DNA from: an uncultured Sulfitobacter sp.
GTDB taxonomy: Bacteria; Pseudomonadota; Alphaproteobacteria; Rhodobacterales; Rhodobacteraceae
Length of the DNA: 64,000 nt
Assembly: GCA_937138475.1 (NCBI GenBank)
Contig: CAKZPD010000021.1
Coordinates: 1 to 64,000, forward strand
Reading direction: 5' to 3'
The notes beneath the pieces are model-generated. The model was given only the letters and a program-made list of their open reading frames with translations, did no database searches and was not told the DNA's origin. Made by a program: the position numbers and the translations under genes. Positions 56,898 through 64,000 of the stretch are shown piece after piece; within the stretch, counting starts at the first letter, position 1; every line of letters starts with the position of its first letter.

Positions 56898-57298
56898 TCA
56901 CCCCTGCACAGGCCCAGACATTTATGACCGAAAACTTTGCGCCTTGGGTTCTGGATTTGGGAATCACGGTGGATGCGGTCGCCCCCGATGAAACGCTGTT
57001 GACGGTTCCGATCACCCCAAGGCTGGCGCGCCATGGCGGCATTGTTTCGGGTCAGGCGCTGGCGGCTTTGGCTGATACGGCGATGGTGCTGGCTTGCGGC
57101 GGGTTTCTGGGCCAGATGCGCCCTGTGGCCACGGTCACGCTTGACACCCAATTTCTGCGCCCCGCAACGGGCGATCAACTGCGCGCGCGGGCCAAGGTTA
57201 TTAAGGGCGGGCGCAGTATGATGTTTGCCCAATGCACCATCGCAGCAACCCCCGCGGGCAAAGATGTGGCCTTTGCCTCGGCCAGTTTTGCCATCTGA
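56894..57298 (+). CDS. PaaI-family thioesterase
   Basis: A 134-residue hotdog protein. The signature RHGGIVSGQALAALADTAMV carries the HGG loop and the catalytic acidic residue. It probably hydrolyses an acyl- or aryl-CoA. It shares four bases with the parE stop, an odd coupling between a topoisomerase and a thioesterase that may be only positional. Confidence 0.87.
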   Translation: MITPAQAQTFMTENFAPWVLDLGITVDAVAPDETLLTVPITPRLARHGGIVSGQALAALADTAMVLACGGFLGQMRPVATVTLDTQFLRPATGDQLRARAKVIKGGRSMMFAQCTIAATPAGKDVAFASASFAI

Positions 57299-57336
57299 CC
57301 CTTGCAGGATCACCGCAACCAGCGCTTTATTGTCTT

Positions 57337-58011
57337 ATGCGCTTTGTTTTGATCTTGTTGCTGTTGTCGAGCTGTGGCCGTGGCCTGACCCCCGGTGAAA
57401 CCCAACTGGCCCGCGCCATCCACGGGGATGCGCTTGATCCTGCGCGGGTTCGACTGATCGACGGGGCACCGACCAAGGCGGTGACGTTTCGGCGCCCGGC
57501 CCGCCCGCGCACCACCTGCCGCGAAAAAATTCTGCCGCCTGCCCCGGCGGGGATCGTAACATCGAAACCCGCGGCTATTGCGCTTTATAACCGGGTGTTT
57601 TTTGATACGGATTGGTATGCGCCAGATTTTCTGCCTGATGCGCCAAAACAGATCAATCTTGTGGCCGCGATGCTGCTCGCGCACGAGCTGACCCACGTCT
57701 GGCAGTGGCAAAACCGCGCGCGCACCGGCTATTCCCCGCTGCGCGCCGCGCAAGAGCACGAGGCCAGCGACGATCCCTATCTTTTTGCCCTGCACCACAG
57801 CCCCCGCCTTGAGGATTTCGGCTTTGAGCAACAAGGCGCCATCGTCGAGGAATATCTGTGCTGTGCGGTCTTGGCGCCGCATGCGGCCCGCACCGCACGC
57901 CTGCATGGCATGTTGGCGCAATCCATGCCCGTCGCCCCCATTTCATCGCTTGAGTATGATCAGGTTCTGGTGCCTTGGCGCGGGGTAAAAGTGCAAGGCA
58001 TCTGCGATTAG
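57337..58011 (+). CDS. Lipoprotein with a zinc-metalloprotease-like HEXXH motif
   Basis: A 224-residue protein. It opens MRFVLILLLLSSCGRGLTPG with a lipobox (LSSC) placing the lipidated Cys at residue 13, so it should sit in the outer or inner membrane facing the periplasm. His116-Glu-Leu-Thr-His120 in LLAHELTHVWQWQNRA is a complete HEXXH, and an acidic cluster (QEHEASDDPY) follows about 25 residues later and could give the third ligand. This resembles DUF4157-like peptidase domains. Substrate unknown. The start at 57337 is the one that yields the lipobox. Confidence 0.75.
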   Translation: MRFVLILLLLSSCGRGLTPGETQLARAIHGDALDPARVRLIDGAPTKAVTFRRPARPRTTCREKILPPAPAGIVTSKPAAIALYNRVFFDTDWYAPDFLPDAPKQINLVAAMLLAHELTHVWQWQNRARTGYSPLRAAQEHEASDDPYLFALHHSPRLEDFGFEQQGAIVEEYLCCAVLAPHAARTARLHGMLAQSMPVAPISSLEYDQVLVPWRGVKVQGICD

Positions 58012-58068
58012 CCCTTGCCGCTTGGGTCAGGCGCCCGCAAGATCCCGAAAACCTGAAGGACAGCGCCG

Positions 58069-58503
58069 ATGGCCCACTATGCCCTGATCATGATGCTTGC
58101 CGGCATCGGCATCCCGATATTGGCGGCGTTGAATGCCGCCCTTGGGGTGCGCATTGGATCGCCTGCGGCGGCGGGTTGTGTTTTGTTTCTGGTGGCTTTG
58201 GCCGCCAGCACCTTGGTTCTGACCGTTACCGGCCCGTCGGCCTTGGCCAAAATCCCCGGCCAGCCGCGGCATCTGTTTCTGGCCGGGTTGTTGGTGGCGT
58301 TTTATGTGCTGTCGATCACCTTTATCGCCCCGCACTTTGGCGTTGGAAACGCGGTGTTCTTTGTGCTTTTGGGTCAGCTGGTCAGCGCCGCCGCGATTGA
58401 CCACTTTGGGCTTTTTGGCGCGCAGGTGTCACCGATCGGCTTGGCGCGCGCCGGCGGAATCGCGGTCATGGCCGCCGGGGTCTGGTTGACCCAGCAGGCC
58501 TAG
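58069..58503 (+). CDS. DMT/DUF606 (YdcZ-type) membrane protein
   Basis: A 144-residue protein with four or five hydrophobic segments: ALIMMLAGIGIPILAALNAA, CVLFLVALAASTLVLTVTG, LFLAGLLVAFYVLSITFIAP and AGGIAVMAAGVWLTQQA. This is the DUF606 half-size DMT type; such proteins often act as pairs. The substrate is unknown. It is 57 bases after the lipoprotein gene on the same strand and convergent with the next gene. Confidence 0.88.
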   Translation: MAHYALIMMLAGIGIPILAALNAALGVRIGSPAAAGCVLFLVALAASTLVLTVTGPSALAKIPGQPRHLFLAGLLVAFYVLSITFIAPHFGVGNAVFFVLLGQLVSAAAIDHFGLFGAQVSPIGLARAGGIAVMAAGVWLTQQA

Positions 58504-58541
58504 CGCCCCGCGCGCCAGACAGCGCCCACCCCAAGAAGCGG

Positions 58542-59537
58542 TCAGCCCGGCTGATCAACCGGCGTCGCAAGGCGCAGCACCATTTCCCAAACGTGATCTT
58601 CGACCTCGACCTGCATGGCGCTTGTCAGGGTCTGACCGGGCATCCGGGCGCCCTCGTCCATGCTGGCGACGGCCGCCAAGGCCTGCACTTTGGCATCAAA
58701 ACCATCGGCACAGCTGGGATCAATCACGATATAATATTGCCCCAGATCATGGGGCGGCCCTTCGGGGGCCTTCAGCGGTTTAACGTCTTTGGACAACACG
58801 CCCCCGGTCAAGCCCGCCGCCAGGATTTCAGCCATCAAGCCAAAGCCCCAGCCCTTATAGCCGCCCATCGACACCAGCGACCCTTGCAAGGCGGCCTCGG
58901 GATCTGTGGTGGGGGTGCCATCGGCATCCACCGCCCAGCCCAGGGGGATTTTTTCGCCGGCGGCCTTGGCCATGGTGATTTTTCCCAGCGCCACTGTGGT
59001 GGTCGATTGATCGAATTGCATGGCGATGCCGCCTTGGCCATCGGGCACTGAAAAGGCAATCGGATTGGTTCCAATCACCCGCGTTTTGCCGCCCGGCGCC
59101 GCCACGATGGGCGAAGCATTGGTAAAGCCAATGCCGATACAGCCCGACAGCGCGATCTGTTCGGTAAAATACCCAAGCGAGGTGCAGGTATGCGCGTGCC
59201 CCACCGCCAATTGCGCAATGCCAAATTGGCGCGCGGCATCCAGCGCCGGGATCAGGCCGTATGAAAAGGCCGGCTGTGCAAAGCCCATCTGTGCATCGAC
59301 CTGAACGGCGGCCGGTCGCGGCATGGATATCACGGGCGTTGCATCCCCGCGCACCCGGCCGGTGCGCAGCTGCTGGCAATAGCTCTCTAGGTAATACAGG
59401 CCGCAAATCTTATTGCCCCGGCTTTCGGCGGCGCGTACCGCGCGGGCCACCTCGGTGGCGGCAAAGGCACCGGCGCCATGCGCCACAAGCGCCGCGCGGG
59501 TCTGTGTTTCGATTTCGTCCAAAGTATAAAGGGCCAT
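58542..59537 (-). CDS. Ldh/MDH2-family NAD(P)-dependent oxidoreductase
   Basis: A 331-residue member of the malate/L-lactate dehydrogenase family (type 2), which includes delta-1-piperideine-2-carboxylate/pyrroline-2-carboxylate reductases and ureidoglycolate dehydrogenases. The catalytic His is in VGHAHTCTSLGYFTEQIALS, and the nicotinamide region is GTNPIAFSVPDGQGGIAMQF and SVPDGQGG. The pattern fits a cyclic imino acid reductase or a hydroxy-acid dehydrogenase. It precedes lolD by 82 bases on the same strand. Confidence 0.88.
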   Translation of the reverse strand: MALYTLDEIETQTRAALVAHGAGAFAATEVARAVRAAESRGNKICGLYYLESYCQQLRTGRVRGDATPVISMPRPAAVQVDAQMGFAQPAFSYGLIPALDAARQFGIAQLAVGHAHTCTSLGYFTEQIALSGCIGIGFTNASPIVAAPGGKTRVIGTNPIAFSVPDGQGGIAMQFDQSTTTVALGKITMAKAAGEKIPLGWAVDADGTPTTDPEAALQGSLVSMGGYKGWGFGLMAEILAAGLTGGVLSKDVKPLKAPEGPPHDLGQYYIVIDPSCADGFDAKVQALAAVASMDEGARMPGQTLTSAMQVEVEDHVWEMVLRLATPVDQPG

Positions 59538-59619
59538 AGCAGTGCTTTTTCATGTTCAAGAGGAACCCGGACCTTGCGCAAAATTTTCTGCCAAGGTCAA
59601 GAAGCCTTGCGCGATCCGG

Positions 59620-60297
59620 TCACAATTCACGTTCCGACAAACGCCCGCCGGCCAGTTGAATGCGCCGGTCCATCCGTGCGGCCAGATCGGGGTTATGGGT
59701 GGCGATCACCGCCGCCAAACCGCTTTCGCGCACCAGCCCCAGCAACGTGTCAAAGACCTGCCCGGACGAGGCCGGGTCAAGATTGCCTGTCGGCTCGTCC
59801 GCCAGCAACAGCTTTGGCCGATTGGCCAGCGCCCGGCAAAAGGCCACGCGCTGTTGTTCGCCCCCCGACAGCGCCGCAGGGCGATGCGCCGCACGCGCCG
59901 TCAGCCCCACCTGATCCAACAATGTCCGCGCCCGCGCCGTCGCCTGTGGGATGCTGGCACCGGCGGCCAACTGCGGCAAAAGGATATTTTCAAGCGCGCT
60001 GAACTCGGGCAAGAGGTGGTGAAACTGATAGATGAAACCAATTTGCGCACGCCGCACAAACGTGCGCTGACGATCAGGTTGGCGGCCCATGTCTTGCCCA
60101 CAAATCTGCACGGTTCCGGCGTCGGGCGTGTCCAAAAGCCCGGCAATATGCAAAAGCGTCGATTTGCCTGCCCCCGATGGGGCCTCAAGCGCCACCGTTT
60201 GCCCCGGCGCCACGGTCAGATCGACCCCATACAAGACAGCCAAACGCCCCGCGTCATAGGATTTACTGACCCCGCTCAGGCACAGCACATCATTCAT
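59620..60297 (-). CDS. lolD: LolD, lipoprotein-releasing ABC ATPase
   Basis: A 225-residue ATPase of LolCDE, which loads lipoproteins onto LolA for transport to the outer membrane. Walker A is APSGAGKST, the Q-loop region FIYQFHHLLPEFSALENIL, the signature LSGGEQQRVAFCRAL and Walker B LLLADEPTGNLDP. The start at 60297 overlaps the end of the permease gene by eight bases. An ATG at 60293 is out of frame with it. Confidence 0.93.
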   Translation of the reverse strand: MNDVLCLSGVSKSYDAGRLAVLYGVDLTVAPGQTVALEAPSGAGKSTLLHIAGLLDTPDAGTVQICGQDMGRQPDRQRTFVRRAQIGFIYQFHHLLPEFSALENILLPQLAAGASIPQATARARTLLDQVGLTARAAHRPAALSGGEQQRVAFCRALANRPKLLLADEPTGNLDPASSGQVFDTLLGLVRESGLAAVIATHNPDLAARMDRRIQLAGGRLSEREL

Positions 60298-61579
60298 AAC
60301 GCAATGCCTCAACCGGGTTCATCCGCGCCGCACGCCGTGCCGGAAACAGGGTCACAAAGAACGACAGCCCGATCGACAAGCCAACCGCCGACAGCACATC
60401 CACCGCGCGCAATTGCGCCGGCAGGGCATAGATGCCGCGAATGGACGGATCCCAAACCCCGCCCCCCATCGCCGCATTCACAAAAACAAATATCTGATCA
60501 ATATAGATGGCAAACAAACAGCCCAGAACCACACCGGCGGCGGTTCCAATCAGCCCGGTAAAGGCGCCGCAAATAAAGAACACCCGCATCACCGATCCCT
60601 GCGACAGGCCCATGGTGCGCAATATCCCGATATCGCGCCCCTTGTTTTTGACCAACATGATCAGGCCGGAAACGATGTTCATCGCGGCAATCAACACCAG
60701 GATCGACAGGATGACGAACATCACGTTGTCTTCGACCTCAAGGGCGCGCAGGAAACTGCCCGAAGCATCGCGCCATGTCCACAGTTGCTGCAACGGGCCG
60801 GCAGCCCGGGCCAGATCATCCAGGATCTGCTCGGGCGTCTGGGGGTCGTCCAGCATCACTTCGATCTCGTCGGCCCAACCTTCGCGGTTAAAGAAACGCT
60901 GGGCCTCGGCAAAGGGCAAATAGGCACGGGTGCGGTCGATATCATAGCGCCCAGCGCTAAAGATATAACGCACCTCATAGGCATGCACCCGCGGTGACAC
61001 GCCAAACGCGGTCTTGACACCATCGGGGGAAATCAACTTGATCCGATCACCCAGCGACACGCCCAAACTGCGGGCCACACCGGCTCCCAGCGCGATGCCG
61101 CCGCGTATATCGGTCACATCGCCCAACCCGGTCTTTGGGTCAGCGATACGGGGAATACGGGCCAGATCGGCAGGCGGAATACCAAAAACCTCAACGCCTG
61201 CGTTGCCCTGCGGCCCCGCCGCCATAACCTGGGCCCGGATCAACGGCGCGGCCCGGCGCACCCCCGGCACGTTTTCCAACCGGCGCACAATCGCATCATA
61301 ATCGCTTAGGCGACGTTCAAGTCGGCCATCGGGCTGAACCTCGCCAAGGCCATAGACCGTTACATGGGCGTTGGCGCCAAGGATGGTATCAACAAATTCC
61401 GCCCGAAACCCCGAACGCACGGCAAGCGTGGCGATCAGGGCGAACACCGCAAGGGTAATCCCCAACAGGCTGATCCACGTCATCAAGCTGACGCCGCCTT
61501 CGGCGCGTTTGGCCCGCAAATAGCGCCAAGCGATCATCCATTCGAACCGGGCAAAGGGCATCGTCTTTGTTACAGCCAT
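60290..61579 (-). CDS. lolC: LolC/E-family lipoprotein-releasing permease
   Basis: A 429-residue inner-membrane permease with four transmembrane segments and a large periplasmic domain (about residues 55-280) between the first and second. FTSX-like C-terminal segments are VILSILVLIAAMNIVSGLIM, FFICGAFTGLIGTAAGVVLG and AVGLSIGLSFFVTLFPARRA. As in other alphaproteobacteria only one LolC/E-type gene is present, probably forming a homodimer. It follows proS by 66 bases. Confidence 0.92.
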   Translation of the reverse strand: MAVTKTMPFARFEWMIAWRYLRAKRAEGGVSLMTWISLLGITLAVFALIATLAVRSGFRAEFVDTILGANAHVTVYGLGEVQPDGRLERRLSDYDAIVRRLENVPGVRRAAPLIRAQVMAAGPQGNAGVEVFGIPPADLARIPRIADPKTGLGDVTDIRGGIALGAGVARSLGVSLGDRIKLISPDGVKTAFGVSPRVHAYEVRYIFSAGRYDIDRTRAYLPFAEAQRFFNREGWADEIEVMLDDPQTPEQILDDLARAAGPLQQLWTWRDASGSFLRALEVEDNVMFVILSILVLIAAMNIVSGLIMLVKNKGRDIGILRTMGLSQGSVMRVFFICGAFTGLIGTAAGVVLGCLFAIYIDQIFVFVNAAMGGGVWDPSIRGIYALPAQLRAVDVLSAVGLSIGLSFFVTLFPARRAARMNPVEALRYE

Positions 61580-61645
61580 GAGAACCTGCCATTGTTGGCG
61601 CTACTTTAGGCCCTGGCCCCGCTTGGTCAAGCAGGGCCGCACCGC

Positions 61646-62983
61646 TTATAGCCCGGCATAGATTTTGGCGATTTTTTCGACGGCGGCCTCGGGGGCCAGT
61701 TCTTCGCTGTCGCCGGTCTTGCGCTGGGTCAGTTCAACCACGCCGTTTTTCAACCCGCGCGGTCCGACGGTGATCCGCCAAGGCAGACCAATAAGATCCA
61801 TGGTGGCGAATTTGCCCCCGGCCCGTTCGTCCCGATCATCATAAAGCGGATCAAGCCCCAGCGCCTTGAGGCTGGCATAAAGCGCCTCGCAGGCGGCGTC
61901 TGCCTCGGCGTCGCCTTGTTTCAGATTGACGATCCCGCAATGGAAGGGGGTCACACCTTCGGGCCAGATAATGCCTCGGTCATCATGGCTTGCCTCGATG
62001 ATCGCGCCCAGCAGGCGGCTGACACCGATCCCGTGGCTGCCCATGTGAACCGGCACCGGCTTGCCATCTGGTCCCTGCACCGTCGCGCCCATGGCGGCCG
62101 AATATTTGGTGCCAAAATAAAAGATCTGCCCAACCTCGATGCCGCGCGCGGTCCGGCGACGTTCGGCCGGAATGGCCTCGAACAGGGCCGCGTCATGGGT
62201 TTCATCAGTGCGGGCATATTTCGAGGTAAATTCCTCCATGATCGCCTGACACTGCGCCACGTCATCATAATCAATCGCCCGGTCGCCAAAGGTCAGATCG
62301 GTCACGGCGCTGTCATAGAATACCTCGGATTCGCCGGTATCGGCCAGCACCAGGAATTCATGCGTATCATCGCCGCCAATCGGCCCGCTGTCGGCGCGCA
62401 TCGGAATTGCCTGAAGCCCCATGCGTTCATAGGTCCGCAGATAGCTGACCAGGTGGCGGTTATAGGCGTGCAGCGCATCCTCTTTGGTCAGGTCGAAATT
62501 ATACCCGTCCTTCATAAAGAATTCACGCCCCCGCATCACCCCGAACCGGGGGCGCATTTCATCCCGGAATTTCCACTGGATATGATAGAGCGTCAGCGGC
62601 AGATCCTTATAGCTGCCCACATGGCTGCGGAAAATATCGGTGATCATTTCCTCATTCGTCGGGCCATACAGCATGTCGCGGCCTTGGCGGTCCTGAATGC
62701 GGAGCATTTCCTCGCCATAGTCGTCATAGCGCCCGCTTTCGCGCCACAGATCCGCAGGTTGCAAGGTTGGCATCAGCATCGGGATATGCCCGGCGCGCTG
62801 CTGTTCCTCGTGTACGATATTCTCAATCTTGCGCAGCACTTTGAACCCAAGCGGCAACCACGAATAAATGCCCGCCGCGTTCTGCTTGATCATCCCGGCC
62901 CGCAACATAAGACGGTGGCTGACGATCTGGGCCTCGGCGGGGTTTTCCCGCAGCACGGGCAGAAAATAACGGGACAATCGCAT
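61646..62983 (-). CDS. proS: Prolyl-tRNA synthetase, short alphaproteobacterial type
   Basis: A 445-residue class II synthetase. It opens [20 protein letters not shown]; class II motifs lie in [40 protein letters not shown] and [20 protein letters not shown]. It lacks the roughly 180-residue INS editing domain of the E. coli enzyme (572 residues), as expected for this class. Mis-acylated Ala-tRNA(Pro) would then need a separate hydrolase. The start at 62983 is fixed by the conserved opening; an upstream open frame is not conserved-looking. Confidence 0.95.
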   Translation of the reverse strand: MRLSRYFLPVLRENPAEAQIVSHRLMLRAGMIKQNAAGIYSWLPLGFKVLRKIENIVHEEQQRAGHIPMLMPTLQPADLWRESGRYDDYGEEMLRIQDRQGRDMLYGPTNEEMITDIFRSHVGSYKDLPLTLYHIQWKFRDEMRPRFGVMRGREFFMKDGYNFDLTKEDALHAYNRHLVSYLRTYERMGLQAIPMRADSGPIGGDDTHEFLVLADTGESEVFYDSAVTDLTFGDRAIDYDDVAQCQAIMEEFTSKYARTDETHDAALFEAIPAERRRTARGIEVGQIFYFGTKYSAAMGATVQGPDGKPVPVHMGSHGIGVSRLLGAIIEASHDDRGIIWPEGVTPFHCGIVNLKQGDAEADAACEALYASLKALGLDPLYDDRDERAGGKFATMDLIGLPWRITVGPRGLKNGVVELTQRKTGDSEELAPEAAVEKIAKIYAGL

Positions 62984-63173
62984 CGGGGCGCTCCATTGGG
63001 GTGTTCTTGACAGGCAACTGACTAGTGCAATCAAAGCCCGCTCGCAATCGACAAAGCGCCGCAATGGCGCCGGGGTGGCTGGCCGCTGCGGGAATTTTGC
63101 GGTATTTCTTCGGCAAGCGCTTGCAACACCTTGGCGCTTGGGCAATGTGAACACCCAACAACCGGAGACAAAA

Positions 63174-64000
63174 ATGGCCCTGCCTGTGCGCGATCAGATC
63201 AAATACTGGGGCCTTGCCAGCGCGGTCTTTGGGCTGGTGCTGTGGTATCTGGGCGATGTGTTGCTGCCGTTTGTTCTGGGCGGTGCCATTGCGTATTTTC
63301 TGGATCCGGTCGCGGACCGGCTTGAGCGTCTGGGCCTGAGCCGCGCCCTGGCCACGGCGCTGATCACCTTGGGCGGCGTGCTGTTGTTTGTGCTGGCGGC
63401 GCTTTGGGTCGTGCCGGCAATGATCAACCAGACCGCATCTTTGGTCAATGTCGCCCCCGATTATGCCCGCCATACCATTCAGGTGCTGACCGATCGTTTT
63501 CCTGCGTTGCTGGACGAACAATCGACCCTGCGGCAAAGCATTACCTCGCTGGGGGCCACCGTCCAAAGCCGCGGCGCCGAGCTGCTGAACACGGCCATCA
63601 CTTCGGCTGTGTCGTTGCTGAATGTCATTGTGGTGCTTGTGGTCGCGCCGGTTGTGGCGGTTTATCTTTTGCTGGATTGGGACAAGATGATCGCCCGGAT
63701 CGATCAGCTTTTGCCCCGCGATCATGCGCCGGTGATCCGCCAGTTGACCAAAGACATCGACCACACGCTGGCCGCCTTTATTCGTGGAATGGGCACCGTC
63801 TGCCTGATCCTTGGCACCTATTACGCCATCGCGCTGATGCTGGTCGGGCTGCAATTTGGCCTGATCATCGGATTTGTTGCGGGGTTGGTCACATTCATCC
63901 CCTATCTTGGCGCCTTGATCGGCGGCACGCTGGCCATCGGGCTGGCGCTGTTTCAATTTTGGGGCGATTGGGTGTCGATTGCGCTGGTCGGCGGTATTTT
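63174..64000 (+). CDS. AI-2E family transporter (5' part)
   Basis: The first 275 codons of a plus-strand gene that continues beyond the window. The N terminus opens [20 protein letters not shown], with membrane segments [80 protein letters not shown] and [20 protein letters not shown]. This is the PerM/AI-2E family. ACCGGAGACA precedes the start at 63174. It is divergent from proS across about 190 bases in which I see no gene. Its substrate is not known; many relatives do not carry autoinducer-2. Confidence 0.9.
   Translation, partial: MALPVRDQIKYWGLASAVFGLVLWYLGDVLLPFVLGGAIAYFLDPVADRLERLGLSRALATALITLGGVLLFVLAALWVVPAMINQTASLVNVAPDYARHTIQVLTDRFPALLDEQSTLRQSITSLGATVQSRGAELLNTAITSAVSLLNVIVVLVVAPVVAVYLLLDWDKMIARIDQLLPRDHAPVIRQLTKDIDHTLAAFIRGMGTVCLILGTYYAIALMLVGLQFGLIIGFVAGLVTFIPYLGALIGGTLAIGLALFQFWGDWVSIALVGGI

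Noticed and set aside
62823..63956. 377-codon minus-strand open frame opposite the AI-2E transporter
   Set aside because: Gln/Asp/Arg-rich shadow; the plus strand carries a clear membrane transporter.

Overview
The window is dense, high-GC chromosomal DNA with about 67 genes, no gap over 300 bases, and no tRNA, rRNA, CRISPR array, insertion sequence or prophage that I could find. Gene content points to an alphaproteobacterium of the Rhodobacteraceae (Roseobacter-type): a rpiA-gor-hflK-hflC-DUF2065-degP run, a PhaR/phasin/PHA synthase/PHA depolymerase locus, a 445-residue prolyl-tRNA synthetase without the large editing insertion, thyX in place of thyA, a VPLPA-CTERM protein, and a dispersed extragenic repeat whose core reads CGGCGGGGATATTTAAGAAC. 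The assignment rests on protein resemblance and gene order, not on a marker-gene comparison.

Layout: 1-270, 5' end of ftsY with a (Pro-Glu)n repeat. 363-6719, an unaccompanied NuoE-NuoF-type formate dehydrogenase beta subunit, xseA, purD, a [2Fe-2S] ferredoxin and a thioesterase. 6739-13047, degP, DUF2065, hflC, hflK, gor, rpiA (all minus). 13235-18055, GST, sdaA, a DMT exporter, thiN and small unknowns. 18060-23404, purA, a three-gene cobalt-type nitrile hydratase operon, secG, pyrG. 23416-26681, VPLPA-CTERM protein, rlmJ, DUF1330, TerB-like and PhnD-like proteins. 26792-34903, one eight-gene run: polar amino-acid-type ABC importer followed by two different glutamine-synthetase-like ligases, a class I glutamine amidotransferase and an FAD amine oxidase, i.e. 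a gamma-glutamylation-type amine catabolic module. 34906-39337, polyhydroxyalkanoate genes with three CTGC-N3-GCAG PhaR boxes. 39343-41875, a four-gene set of two alpha/beta hydrolases, a VOC protein and a degenerate M15-like protein. 42052-44001, thrS. 44180-46685, a bufferin-type RiPP operon (DUF2282 precursor, DUF692/MNIO enzyme, DUF2063 partner, DoxX membrane protein). 46674-50996, ArsC-like, P450, thyX, gloA, a MarR-like regulator, sdhE and an XRE regulator. 51090-58503, aspartate aminotransferase, MATE exporter, epoxide-hydrolase-like protein, parE, thioesterase, HEXXH lipoprotein and DUF606 protein. 58542-64000, Ldh-family oxidoreductase, lolD, lolC/E, proS and the start of an AI-2E family transporter.

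The most notable system is the bufferin operon: a small secreted Cys4 peptide, its likely peptide-modifying MNIO enzyme and partner, and a membrane protein, with a strong hairpin between the precursor and enzyme genes and an inverted repeat over the likely promoter. Other points of interest are the gamma-glutamylation cluster with two ligases, the nitrile hydratase operon lacking an amidase, the near-perfect hexanucleotide repeat in ftsY, and the dispersed palindromic repeat family, one pair of which forms a long inverted repeat.
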